Below are positions 8,053 to 16,482 of a DNA stretch of 64,000 nucleotides, piece by piece (within the stretch, counting starts at the first letter, position 1; each line of letters begins with the position of its first letter). The notes under the pieces were generated by a model. It ran no database searches and was not told the origin of the DNA. It worked only from the letters and a program-made list of their open reading frames with translations. A program made the translations under genes and the position numbers. The stretch is from the NCBI RefSeq assembly GCF_001598495.1, contig NZ_BCZB01000004.1:62001-126000 (forward strand), written 5' to 3'. Source of the stretch: Neokomagataea thailandica NBRC 106555. GTDB taxonomy: Bacteria; Pseudomonadota; Alphaproteobacteria; Acetobacterales; Acetobacteraceae.

Positions 8053-9512
8053 ACCATATCCTCATGCCAACGGTCGCCGAGTTCAGCCAAGAGTGCCTTG
8101 GAGGCATCTGGGCCGTATGAGCCGGCAGTGTATGTGTGCATTGGGGCCTTTTTATCGGCCCATGCATTCAGAATAGACTCGGCCCAACGCCATGCAGCAT
8201 CAACTTCATCACGACGGATGAAGAGGATGGGGTTTCCACGAACGGCATCCAGAAGGAGGCGCTCATAAGAGTCTGGGAAGGGGCCACCGTCAACCTTGAT
8301 GGGGGCATCAAGCTTGACGGTTTCGAGTGTATATTCGTCCAGAATGGGGTTCTTGACGTTCAGGTTCAGCTCGACGCCTTCATTTGGCTGTACGCGGATC
8401 ACCAAGCGGTTGCCGGGAACGGAGCCAAAGAGCGGCTGGGCCGTTTCACGGAATTGAATGACAATCTCACTGACCTTGCGCTTAGAGCGCTTGGCTGTGC
8501 GGATATAGAACGGCACATCTTTCCAGCGTGGTGTGTCCACCCATGTCCGGATGGCGGCGTATGTTTCCGTGTTGCTGTCTTGGCCCAGCTCTTCCAGATA
8601 GCCCGGAACGGCGTGGTCATCGACGGCGCCTTTGATATATTGCGCACGCACGGTTTCGTTAGCGACGTGATCTTCTTTGATCGGGCGCAGGGCTTGTAGG
8701 ACCGCAAGTTTCGCATTGCGGACGCAATCAGCTTCCAGCGATTCAGGTTGTTCCATAGCGACCAAACATAGAACCTGTAGAAGGTGATTCTGGATCATGT
8801 CACGCAGGGCGCCAGACGTGTCGTAGTAAGAGGCGCGCCCCTCAACGCCGACGACTTCTGCTGCTGTAATCTGCACGCTTTTGATGTGATCGGCAGACCA
8901 AATTGCGTTGAGCAGTGGGTTGGCAAAGCGCAGGGCCAGAACGTTCTGGACGGTTTCTTTGCCGAGGTAATGGTCGATACGGTAGATTTGCTTTTCGGGC
9001 AGAAATTTACCGACGCCTTCATTGATGGCATCAGCCGTCTCAAGGCTCGTGCCAATGGGCTTTTCCAAAACAACACGTGATTGTTCGGTCAGAATACCTT
9101 TGGCATGCAAATTGGAGCAAATCGCTTCGTAGAGCTGAGGCGCTGTTGCGAAGTAGAAGACGCGAATGCGGCCTGCTGGTGATATGCTGAGCTCTGATGC
9201 GAGCTCGTCCCAGTTGCTCTCTGCATTTGTGCCATCAAGGGTGACATAGCTCACCATCCCGAGGAAGCGCTCAACGAGCTCCGGGAAGAAGAACTTTGCC
9301 GGAATGAAGTGCTGGAGGGCGTCACGGGCGCGCGTGATATAGGCATCACGGTCAAGCGCCGTGCGGGCAGTGCCGATAATGCGGGCATCATCGGGAACTT
9401 GGCCGAGGCGTAGCTTGTTGTACAGCGCAGGCAGAAGCTTGCGCATCGTCAGATCGCCGGTGGCGCCAAAAATAATGTAGTCGAATGGCTCGACCTGCTG
9501 AACTGATTCCAT
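8049..9512 (-). CDS. zwf: Glucose-6-phosphate 1-dehydrogenase
   Basis: First enzyme of the oxidative pentose phosphate pathway, which is central in acetic acid bacteria, where glycolysis is usually incomplete. It has 487 aa, the full family length. The nucleotide-binding motif is GATGDLTMRKLLPALY near the N-terminus, and the active-site motif RIDHYLGKE contains the catalytic His. A GGAGAG ribosome-binding site precedes the ATG. pgl and gnd are not adjacent. Confidence 0.97.
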   Translation of the reverse strand: MESVQQVEPFDYIIFGATGDLTMRKLLPALYNKLRLGQVPDDARIIGTARTALDRDAYITRARDALQHFIPAKFFFPELVERFLGMVSYVTLDGTNAESNWDELASELSISPAGRIRVFYFATAPQLYEAICSNLHAKGILTEQSRVVLEKPIGTSLETADAINEGVGKFLPEKQIYRIDHYLGKETVQNVLALRFANPLLNAIWSADHIKSVQITAAEVVGVEGRASYYDTSGALRDMIQNHLLQVLCLVAMEQPESLEADCVRNAKLAVLQALRPIKEDHVANETVRAQYIKGAVDDHAVPGYLEELGQDSNTETYAAIRTWVDTPRWKDVPFYIRTAKRSKRKVSEIVIQFRETAQPLFGSVPGNRLVIRVQPNEGVELNLNVKNPILDEYTLETVKLDAPIKVDGGPFPDSYERLLLDAVRGNPILFIRRDEVDAAWRWAESILNAWADKKAPMHTYTAGSYGPDASKALLAELGDRWHEDMV

Positions 9513-9793
9513 GTTGACTCTCCGACCTCTGCCCCGCGCCGTTATGCGGGAGTGAAAGGTATTAGGGTTCAGGTCTTCGCGGGCAAGTGGAGTAGTTCAG
9601 CCTCAGAGGGCTTTCTGTCAAGATGTTCTGGTATGTTGATCGCTGAGGTGTGAAGAGAGAGGGACGGCAAACAGCGGTGGTGATGTTCATGAAATGTACG
9701 TACAAGACCGTTGACCGCGCCTCCTTGAATCACGATAAGCGCGGCGTACATCGCATCTATGTGATGATGGATCGACGTTAAGAAGCAAGGATA

Positions 9794-10066
9794 ATGAACA
9801 TGGATGCAGATAATCGTCATGAAGACGCCGCAACGGGTGGTATTGCAGCAGACCGTTTGCGCTCTATCATCGAACGGGTTGAGCGCCTTGAAGAAGAGCG
9901 TAAGGCACTTGCTGGGGATATTAAGGATATTTTCTCCGAAGCAAAATCAGCTGGTTTTGACGTGAAAGTTATTCGTCAAATTATTAAGTTGCGTAAGCAA
10001 GAGCCAGCAGAGGTGGAAGAGCAGGAGACGCTGTTGGACATCTACCGTCGTGCATTAGGGATGTAA
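9794..10066 (+). CDS. gapR: GapR-like nucleoid protein (DUF2312)
   Basis: Small 90-aa protein with the DUF2312 pattern: DRLRSIIERVERLEEERK coiled coil, then a DIFSEAKSAGFDVKVIRQI segment and a conserved C-terminal half. In Caulobacter the DUF2312 protein GapR binds AT-rich, overtwisted DNA ahead of replication and transcription. The start could be the second ATG two codons on. It stands alone between zwf (divergent) and a small membrane protein. Confidence 0.9.
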   Translation: MNMDADNRHEDAATGGIAADRLRSIIERVERLEEERKALAGDIKDIFSEAKSAGFDVKVIRQIIKLRKQEPAEVEEQETLLDIYRRALGM

Positions 10067-10128
10067 GGTTCTCTCACTGTGGGCATGTTCCCGATTAGGG
10101 TAGAGTGATGCATTTAAGGTAGACACGT

Positions 10129-10503
10129 ATGTTTGATCTGACGTGGCTGCCTGACTGGCTTCTCGTTTTTGCAGGGCTTCTCATCGCATTAGGGCTGATT
10201 GCGTTTGTGCTCATGCCTTTTGCGGTACTGGGGGTGCGTATTCGAATCGCTCGTCTTGAAGAGGAAGTTCGATCTCTTCAGAGGGTGTTGAATAGTCCCG
10301 CATTTGCTTCTGTGGAGCGTAGGCCGACTGTGGTGGAGGGGTGGCATGCTCCGCAAGGGCGGGCCGATGTGCCGGATATGCCTTGGGGATGTTCTGAAAA
10401 AAACGTAGGGACTGCTGTGGAGCAGCGTTCTGCGGTGAGGGGCGGATTACCGGATGTCCGCTCTCGTGCCGAGCCACGGTTACGGTGGCCGCCTCCGAAA
10501 TGA
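10129..10503 (+). CDS. Small membrane protein of unknown function
   Basis: No family recognised. The 124-aa protein has one N-terminal membrane segment (about 9-36), a short charged coiled-coil piece (RIRIARLEEEVRSLQRVL), and a low-complexity C-terminal tail rich in Pro, Arg and Gly. It follows gapR by 62 nt on the same strand and is closed by a strong terminator. The organisation resembles small membrane-anchored coiled-coil proteins, but function cannot be inferred. Confidence 0.65.
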   Translation: MFDLTWLPDWLLVFAGLLIALGLIAFVLMPFAVLGVRIRIARLEEEVRSLQRVLNSPAFASVERRPTVVEGWHAPQGRADVPDMPWGCSEKNVGTAVEQRSAVRGGLPDVRSRAEPRLRWPPPK

Positions 10504-10511
10504 AGGCGGGA

Positions 10512-10547
10512 AGAAAGCCAGGCATAATGCCTGGCTTTCTGTTTTTA
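10512..10547 (+). terminator. Rho-independent terminator
   Basis: A 12-bp stem (10512-10523 with 10529-10540), 5-nt loop, followed by GTTTTTA. It ends the gapR region transcript and lies directly downstream of the convergent TonB receptor gene. Confidence 0.9.
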
Positions 10548-10550
10548 GCC

Positions 10551-12995
10551 TTACTGGAAGTGCTTGCGGATGGTGAAGAAGACCATGCGCGGTGCAGCAG
10601 CTTGAAGGGTTGCCAATGTTTGTGTTGGGTCGGCGGGCACGTAGCCGTTGGTCCCCATAGAGGCGACATAACGCTTATCAAACAGGTTGGTGACGTTGAT
10701 TTGAGCATCAAGGCCACGCAGAACGACGTTCTGGCTGTGGAAGCGATAACCGACGTTGAGGTTGAAGACCGCGTTCGGGTCAATCCACTGATCGTTTGTG
10801 TACGTGTAGGTACGACGATCCTGGAATTGCATCAGCACGTTGCCCCAGACGGAGCCGTCGTCATAGCTCAATTGTACGTTTGCAAGGTTGCGCGGCATGG
10901 CCACAACGTTCTTGCCTGCGGTGCGGTAGACTGTTCCACCTGTGTTCAGGTCATCATTATAAAATGAATTGTTGAACGCATAAGATGCGTACACTGACCA
11001 GTTCGGTGCAAAGTTATAGTTGATAGCCGCATCAATACCACGAGCGGTCACGCTACCGACGTTTGCAATGATGGATTGCAGACCTTGAATACCGACACCT
11101 TGTGAAACAGCCAGAAGGCGGTTTTGGAACTCAACATAGTAACCGGTAAGCGAGGCTTGGACGATGGTATTATGGAAGCGGTAGCCCAGTTCTTCCGTAT
11201 TGGAATGTTCTGGACGAATGTTTTTGGCCGTTGAGTTGAAGACATTTGCATTCATCACGAAGGGGCTCAGGCCCGTTGCGGATGAATCGAAAGCCGCCAT
11301 GTTGCGGGCGAAATCAGCAAAAATTTCATTGTTATGGTTGATACGGTAGTTCAAGCCAGCTTGAGGCAGGAAGCCGTCAGATGTGCTCAATTTGCCGGTT
11401 GGGTATGTTGAAGCAACAGGTTGGCCCATGACGCTGCCGGGCAGCGCGGTGGCAGAGTTGTCTACGATAAGAGACTTGAAACCGTAATTGGCTTTAAGAG
11501 ACGGCAGGATCTGCCACGTGTCTTGCAGGTGGACTTGATAAGTTTTGGTGTTGTAGCTGTTCTGCCAAGAGGTTTTGAAAGAATTGCCTTGGTACCAGAA
11601 GAGGGTGCCTGGCGGATTGTTCTGCGGCAGACCGTAGAAGCGGCGTGCTTGCTCGAAGTTGTTGTTCTCGAACCAGAAACCGCCTTCGATGAGGTGGTTT
11701 GCAATTTTGTAGCTCAGGCCACTCAGGAAACCGACACGGTGAATGTCATATTCCGTTGTACGCAGTGAAATTGGTGTGCCGCCTAAGGAGGCGGGTGTGG
11801 CTTGGTATGGGGTTGCCCATGCGCCTTCACCGCTATTGGTGTGGCCGTAAACCGTTGCAAAGCCCTTCAGGCGGTCATTGAAACGGAAGTCAAGGCGACC
11901 ATAGCCGAGAGCATCTTGGCGCAAGCCAGCAGAGTTCCAGTAGGCAAAGTCCTGACAGTCACCATAGTTGGTGATGCCAATGCCGGCTGGGCACTGTGTC
12001 GTTGAACCGGCTGCGACTTGCTTAGCAAGGGCGTAATTCTTTGTAATGTTATCGACGTTATAGCCATATTTGTTGATCGTCGCGATGGACAGATCTTGGT
12101 AGTCGTTTTCTTTGCGTAGTGACCAGTCACCATAAACGGTCAGCTTGACGTATTCACCCAGAGGCTGAACGAATTTGATATTGGCTTGCTGCTGCTTTTG
12201 TTTGCCGTAGCCCTTCCACTTATCGGCATCTTGGTAATCATAAGATGCGTAAAACTTTCCGCCTGTCGGAAGGATGCCGCTATTGATGCGGGCAAAGGTA
12301 CGCCACGTCGTTGCGGAGCCGATGGTGCCAGCAAGATCTGCGCCGAATTTATCGGTTGGGTCAATCGACGTGAACTGCATGGCGCCACCAAGGTCATTGG
12401 AAGCGGCAACGCCGACGGAGCCTGCGCCCTGAGCCAAGGATGATGGGCCGTTATTTTCAATTTGCAATGAACGGTTCGGGGACAGGCCGTTCGTATTGCC
12501 GTACGCCATGTTCCCCAAGGGAATGCCGTCCATGGTGTAACCAAGGCGACCTTGGTCAAAGCCGCGTACGAGGATTTGCTGTGACCACTCGTATGACCCA
12601 AGCGGATCGGATGAGCTGAACATGACGCCTGGCAGCTTGGACAGGGTCTTCATCGGGTTTGTGCCCGGTGCAACCTCTTGCAGAGCGCGACGAGAGACGG
12701 ATTGTGTTTCACGTGCGGCACCAGCGCCAAGAACAACCATGGTTTCAGGCTGATTGCTGGCAGCGTTTACAGCGCTTGGCGCGTGTTGGCGAGCAGGGGT
12801 AGCAACAGCAACCGGCGTAGCGGCAACCGTGGTTGCTGCGGGTGCGGTGTTGGTTGGCTGTGTTGCTTTTGGAGCTGCCTTCACAGCATGGCGTGCTGTA
12901 GCGTGATGACGGGGCTGATGGCCGGACGTCGCGGCGACGGCATGTGTCGCCGCGATCGTGCAAAGGCAGGTCGTCAGCAGAAACGTCTTCTTCAT
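10551..12995 (-). CDS. TonB-dependent outer-membrane receptor
   Basis: Outer-membrane transporter of 814 aa powered by TonB. A signal peptide (about 1-22) precedes a low-complexity Ala/Thr/His/Pro-rich linker to about residue 80, then a TonB-box-like PETMVVLG segment, a plug domain with ILVRGFDQGRLGYTMDGIP, and a 22-strand-type barrel ending in an aromatic-rich FFTIRKHF. It is closest in style to siderophore/iron receptors, but the ligand is not readable. No sigma/anti-sigma pair, TonB or ABC transporter is adjacent. The upstream region 13000-13160 is AT-rich and probably holds its promoter. Confidence 0.9.
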   Translation of the reverse strand: MKKTFLLTTCLCTIAATHAVAATSGHQPRHHATARHAVKAAPKATQPTNTAPAATTVAATPVAVATPARQHAPSAVNAASNQPETMVVLGAGAARETQSVSRRALQEVAPGTNPMKTLSKLPGVMFSSSDPLGSYEWSQQILVRGFDQGRLGYTMDGIPLGNMAYGNTNGLSPNRSLQIENNGPSSLAQGAGSVGVAASNDLGGAMQFTSIDPTDKFGADLAGTIGSATTWRTFARINSGILPTGGKFYASYDYQDADKWKGYGKQKQQQANIKFVQPLGEYVKLTVYGDWSLRKENDYQDLSIATINKYGYNVDNITKNYALAKQVAAGSTTQCPAGIGITNYGDCQDFAYWNSAGLRQDALGYGRLDFRFNDRLKGFATVYGHTNSGEGAWATPYQATPASLGGTPISLRTTEYDIHRVGFLSGLSYKIANHLIEGGFWFENNNFEQARRFYGLPQNNPPGTLFWYQGNSFKTSWQNSYNTKTYQVHLQDTWQILPSLKANYGFKSLIVDNSATALPGSVMGQPVASTYPTGKLSTSDGFLPQAGLNYRINHNNEIFADFARNMAAFDSSATGLSPFVMNANVFNSTAKNIRPEHSNTEELGYRFHNTIVQASLTGYYVEFQNRLLAVSQGVGIQGLQSIIANVGSVTARGIDAAINYNFAPNWSVYASYAFNNSFYNDDLNTGGTVYRTAGKNVVAMPRNLANVQLSYDDGSVWGNVLMQFQDRRTYTYTNDQWIDPNAVFNLNVGYRFHSQNVVLRGLDAQINVTNLFDKRYVASMGTNGYVPADPTQTLATLQAAAPRMVFFTIRKHFQ

Positions 12996-13162
12996 CAGGT
13001 GTGCATTCCCTTGGGGTAACTCTAGGGGCTGCCGAAGGTGGCAGCGCGATCGCCCGCAACCTATGAAGAATAGTTTCGATAATCTTGTTATACTTTTATG
13101 AAACGGGGTTTAAAATCCCCTGTGTGATAATAAAAGCGCAGTATATATATGACATTTTTATG

Positions 13163-14389
13163 TCAGTCTCGTCGGGTAATGTAATGTTCGGATAGTTCTT
13201 TTTCAATTTCTGTGGCGTGGTGAGTGTCTCGTGCTTCAATCATGACCACGAGTTCTGCTGTTTGTACGGATGGTGCGGCGAATAGCCGATGATGTGACAC
13301 TTCAATGACATTGCCGCCATGATCACCAATACGTTGCGCAATATCGGCCAATATGCCGGGGCGGTCTGGAATTTGGAAGACAAGGCGCAGAATGCGCCCG
13401 TCCCTGAGGAGGGAACGCAAAATGGTATTCGCAAGAATGCGGGCGTTGATATTGCCGCCGGATAAGGGGATGGCAATTTTGCGGCCACGGAAAAAGTCTG
13501 GATTGGCGAGTATGGCGGCAAGGCCGGTTGCGCCTGCGCCTTCACAGACTTGTTTGGCTTTTTCAGCGAGTGTGGTTACAGCGCTTTCGACCTGCAATTC
13601 ACTCACGACCATCACTTGGGAGATATGCTGGCGAAAGCTATCAAGGCAGTGGTTGCCAAGGGTTTGTACGGCGATGCCTTCAGCAATGGTTGTACCGCCG
13701 AGGACGGGGCCACCCTCTTGAGGGAAGTTACTGAGGGATGCGTATGCTTCGACCTGAACGCCAATGATTTCGATGTCTGGGCGAAGGGCAGACATGACTG
13801 TGGCCATGCCGCCGAGAAGGCCGCCGCCGCCGATAGGCACAACGAGTGTGTCGATATCTGGGGCGTCTTCAAGGAGTTCGAGGGCAACAGTGCCTTGGCC
13901 TGCGATGACATCGGGGTCGTTGAAGGGGTGTAGAAGGACGCGTCCTTCTTCTTTCATGATGCGTTGAGCGACTTGGCTGGCTTGAGTAAAATCGTCACCC
14001 GCTAGGACGATATGCGCCCCCCAGCTTTTGGTGGCGGCGATTTTGGTGGCGGGCGTATATTTCGGCATGACGATGGTGGCATCAATGCCGAGAAGGCTCG
14101 CTTGGCGCGCCACACCTTGCGCGTGGTTTCCGGCTGAAGCAGCGATGACGCCGCGTTTACGCTCTTCCTCTGTGAGGAGGGCCATTTTATTGGCGGCACC
14201 TCGTTCTTTGAAGGAGCCAATGGGCTGAAGGTTTTCAAGCTTAAGCGTAATATCTGCGCCGGTAATGTGCGAAAGGGCCGGGCAGTTAATGGTTGGTGTG
14301 CGTACAATAGTCGGCGCTATGCGACGACGGGCGTCCTCCACGTCTTGAAGAGTGACGGAAGGGCGGAGCGTCGTCGCAGAGTGTGACAT
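13163..14389 (-). CDS. ilvA: Threonine ammonia-lyase with C-terminal ACT-like domain
   Basis: PLP enzyme of 408 aa converting threonine to 2-oxobutanoate, the first step to isoleucine. The PLP lysine sits in SFKERGAANKM and the glycine loop is PIGGGGLLGG. The C-terminal about 75 residues (LRLVFQIPDRPGILADIAQR onward) form an ACT-like regulatory domain, as in the short roughly 400-aa class. Its ATG overlaps the greA stop by 1 nt (TAATG), so the two are co-transcribed. Confidence 0.93.
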   Translation of the reverse strand: MSHSATTLRPSVTLQDVEDARRRIAPTIVRTPTINCPALSHITGADITLKLENLQPIGSFKERGAANKMALLTEEERKRGVIAASAGNHAQGVARQASLLGIDATIVMPKYTPATKIAATKSWGAHIVLAGDDFTQASQVAQRIMKEEGRVLLHPFNDPDVIAGQGTVALELLEDAPDIDTLVVPIGGGGLLGGMATVMSALRPDIEIIGVQVEAYASLSNFPQEGGPVLGGTTIAEGIAVQTLGNHCLDSFRQHISQVMVVSELQVESAVTTLAEKAKQVCEGAGATGLAAILANPDFFRGRKIAIPLSGGNINARILANTILRSLLRDGRILRLVFQIPDRPGILADIAQRIGDHGGNVIEVSHHRLFAAPSVQTAELVVMIEARDTHHATEIEKELSEHYITRRD

Positions 14390-14862
14390 TATTTATAAGT
14401 AACCTTCAAGATTTCATAAGTACGGTCCCCGCCAGGGGCCGGAACGGACACGGTGTCACCAACATCTTTGCCAATCAAGGCCTTAGCGAGCGGAGATGAA
14501 ATGGAAATTAAGCGTTGCTTGATGTCGGCTTCGTGGAGGCCAACAATTTGGTAGTTGATTTCTTTGTCGGTTTCTTCATCCACCAGCTCAACATAAGCGC
14601 CGAATTTGATACGGGTGCCAGTAATCGTTGAGGGGTCAATGACTTCGGCGGAAGAGACAATGCTTTCCAGCTCTAAGACGCGGCCTTCAATAAAGGATTG
14701 GCGGTCACGCGCGGCATGGTATTCTGCATTTTCCGACAGGTCACCGTGTTCACGTGCTTCGGCGATGGCGCGGATGACGGCAGGACGTTCTTCCGACTTG
14801 AGTTGGCGCAACTCGTCCTCGAGACGTTGGAGTCCCGTGGCGGTCATTGGGGTCTTCTGCAC
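14389..14862 (-). CDS. greA: Transcription elongation factor GreA
   Basis: 157-aa factor that rescues backtracked RNA polymerase by stimulating transcript cleavage. The N-terminal coiled coil (about 1-75) carries the acidic tip region in AREHGDLSENAEYHAARDRQ, and the C-terminal FKBP-like domain ends with the family pattern for GreA. Length is normal. It leads a two-gene unit with ilvA. Confidence 0.96.
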   Translation of the reverse strand: MQKTPMTATGLQRLEDELRQLKSEERPAVIRAIAEAREHGDLSENAEYHAARDRQSFIEGRVLELESIVSSAEVIDPSTITGTRIKFGAYVELVDEETDKEINYQIVGLHEADIKQRLISISSPLAKALIGKDVGDTVSVPAPGGDRTYEILKVTYK

Positions 14863-15042
14863 TCTATAATGTCCTTGAGAAGCTTACTGTCGGTCTGTAG
14901 TGAGCCGATGATTATGATGATTTTTGTTGAAAAAATCAAGTTTTTTATGATTGTGCAGATAGGATGAAAAAAGACTGTATCTACGGAGAAGGGGCGTACA
15001 TATTGTTAGAGTAACACGATATATCAAAAAAGGTTTTTGACT

Positions 15043-15507
15043 ATGCAAGGAAAAGTACTCGATTATAATCTCATGACGGCTGAGGGTTTGATCAGTGGTG
15101 AAGATGGAGAGCGGTATTCTTTTAAGGGAAGTGATATTCGTTCACAGGTTCAGCACATATCTGCAGGGGCTGTTGTCGACTTTAAGAAAAATGATGATCG
15201 GGCGGAAGAAATCTTCTTTGTTAAGACCAGCACAGACCTGTTTGCCGGGCAAGTAGGCGAAAAATCTAAGATGGTTGCGGCTCTGTTAGCGTTTTTTCTG
15301 GGTTGGCTTGGTATTCATAAATTTTACCTCGGTTATAATACGGCAGGTATTATTATGCTGCTATGTGCCGTCCCGGGGGCGCTGTTGTTTGGTATTCCAA
15401 CGGCGGTGATTGCTTTGATCGCTTTTATTGAATTTATTATTTATCTGACGAAAAGTGATGAAGATTTTTATCAAACCTATGAGGTGAATAAGCGGGAATG
15501 GTTCTGA
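15043..15507 (+). CDS. TM2-domain membrane protein with N-terminal OB-like segment
   Basis: 154 aa. Residues 1-60 (GKVLDYNLMTAEGLISGEDG and following) look like a cold-shock/OB-type small beta barrel. Residues about 75-140 form a TM2 domain, two membrane helices with the GWLGIHKFYLGY motif. The ATG at 15043 is chosen because an AAAAAGG ribosome-binding site lies about 10 nt upstream; the earlier TTG would be too close. TM2 proteins have no settled function in bacteria. Monocistronic, ended by a strong terminator. Confidence 0.85.
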   Translation: MQGKVLDYNLMTAEGLISGEDGERYSFKGSDIRSQVQHISAGAVVDFKKNDDRAEEIFFVKTSTDLFAGQVGEKSKMVAALLAFFLGWLGIHKFYLGYNTAGIIMLLCAVPGALLFGIPTAVIALIAFIEFIIYLTKSDEDFYQTYEVNKREWF

Positions 15508-15535
15508 TCCCTCTTGGTCTTATGGTGAAGTAGAG

Positions 15536-15569
15536 AAAAAGCGCTCCAGAAGGTGGAGCGCTTTTTTTT
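15536..15569 (+). terminator. Rho-independent terminator
   Basis: 8-bp GC-rich stem (15541-15548 with 15554-15561), extended by A/T pairs, 5-nt loop, followed by eight T residues. Ends the TM2 gene. Confidence 0.92.
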
Positions 15570-15579
15570 GTGCTTTAAT

Positions 15580-15596
15580 TTATCGAAAAACGATAA
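15580..15596. promoter_or_regulatory. Palindromic operator TTATCG-N5-CGATAA
   Basis: Perfect 6-bp inverted repeat with an AAAAA spacer, upstream of the DUF2975/HTH pair. A second, one-mismatch copy lies 47 bp downstream. Probable autoregulatory site for the HTH protein at 16208. Confidence 0.7.
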
Positions 15597-15626
15597 TTTT
15601 CTTGCGGCGCAACCTCCTGTGTGTTT

Positions 15627-15643
15627 TTATCGAAAAACAATAA
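15627..15643. promoter_or_regulatory. Second operator copy TTATCG-N5-CAATAA
   Basis: Same motif as 15580-15596 with one change in the right arm and the identical AAAAA spacer. It ends 16 nt before the GTG start of the DUF2975 gene, where a bound protein would block transcription or initiation. Confidence 0.6.
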
Positions 15644-15659
15644 ATATGGAGGGTTGAGA

Positions 15660-16208
15660 GTGTACGTAGAAACAATCGCGCAAAAGCGTATTCGTTGGGC
15701 GAGATGGCTTGTTGAGGTATTATATTATTGGGCATGTTTTGTGGGTGCCGTGATGTGCCTTGTGGCAGGTTGTGTCGCTCTGCTGGCTGCTGGTGTGGTG
15801 CATTCAATACCGCATGAGGTGCAGAGCTGGCAGGGGGAATGTCGTAAGCTGTTATGGGATGTCCTTTTTTGTCTTCCTGAGGTGATATTAGAATTTTATA
15901 TGGCAAAAACGCTTCGCTCTTTTGTAAAAGGATTGAAAGTTGAGCGTATTTTTTCGGAAGATCGAAAAATAATTGCTTATAAATACGCAGTTATTTGGGC
16001 TATGTCAGTAATATACTCTTTTCTTAAGGGTATTATAGAAGGATTTATCGGGTATAAAGAGAGTTTGTCGTCTTTTCATGTTTCGTTTGATTTCGATGAT
16101 TCAAGTGACCTTGTTTTGTTTGCTCAAAAAATTATCTTCTTATTGGTTATTTTATTGCTGTACGATGCTGGCGTGCAGTTGCAAAAAGACATGGATGAGG
16201 TGATTTAA
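15660..16208 (+). CDS. DUF2975-type membrane protein
   Basis: 182-aa protein with four predicted membrane helices (about 17-35, 43-63, 107-127, 150-167) and the LRSFVKGLKVERIFSEDRK segment typical of DUF2975 proteins. These are usually encoded directly before a YozG-like HTH regulator, as here (1-nt TAATG overlap). The start is GTG at 15660, 6 nt after a GGAGGG ribosome-binding site; an upstream in-frame extension would include the second operator and is unlikely. Codon use is more AT-rich than in neighbouring genes, hinting at transfer. Function unknown. Confidence 0.78.
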   Translation: MYVETIAQKRIRWARWLVEVLYYWACFVGAVMCLVAGCVALLAAGVVHSIPHEVQSWQGECRKLLWDVLFCLPEVILEFYMAKTLRSFVKGLKVERIFSEDRKIIAYKYAVIWAMSVIYSFLKGIIEGFIGYKESLSSFHVSFDFDDSSDLVLFAQKIIFLLVILLLYDAGVQLQKDMDEVI

Positions 16209-16417
16209 TGCCGGTCTATGTCCATTTAGAAGCTATTCTCAAAGAGCGCGGCATGACGTTAACTGAGCTTTCTGAGCGGCTCGGTTTAACGATGGCTAAT
16301 CTATCAATTTTGAAAACAGGAAAAGCGAAAGCTATACGTTTTTCAACGCTGGACGCATTATGCCGAGAGCTCAAGTGCCAGCCCGGTGATCTGTTGGCTT
16401 ATGGTGACGAGGATTAA
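16208..16417 (+). CDS. YozG-like Cro/CI-family HTH regulator
   Basis: 69-aa protein that is almost entirely one helix-turn-helix: LTELSERLGLTMANLSILKT followed by the GKAKAIRFSTLDALC segment, a very conserved pattern in regulators paired with DUF2975 membrane proteins. It probably represses its own operon through the two TTATCG palindromes upstream. Its ATG overlaps the stop of the membrane gene by 1 nt. A terminator follows. Confidence 0.88.
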   Translation: MPVYVHLEAILKERGMTLTELSERLGLTMANLSILKTGKAKAIRFSTLDALCRELKCQPGDLLAYGDED

Positions 16418-16444
16418 GCCGGTCGAGTGCGGCAAAGGGGAGGG

Positions 16445-16479
16445 CGGGTGGTCAGTGAGTATCTGACCACCCGTTTTTT
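16445..16479. terminator. Rho-independent terminator between convergent genes
   Basis: 11-bp perfect stem (16445-16455 with 16463-16473), 7-nt loop, six T residues on the plus strand. It closes the HTH operon; the carB stop (minus strand) is just downstream at 16483. Confidence 0.9.
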
Positions 16480-16482
16480 CTC

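Noticed and set aside
9695-9704. 10-bp palindrome TGTACGTACA
   Set aside because: Too short and isolated to call an operator.
9683-9781. 32-codon open frame before gapR
   Set aside because: Has an ATG and a stop in the zwf-gapR gap, but no clear ribosome-binding site and no known similarity; likely chance or at best a leader peptide.
9569-9820. 83-residue minus-strand frame in the zwf-gapR gap
   Set aside because: Overlaps the gapR start and has the His/Leu-rich look of a non-coding strand.
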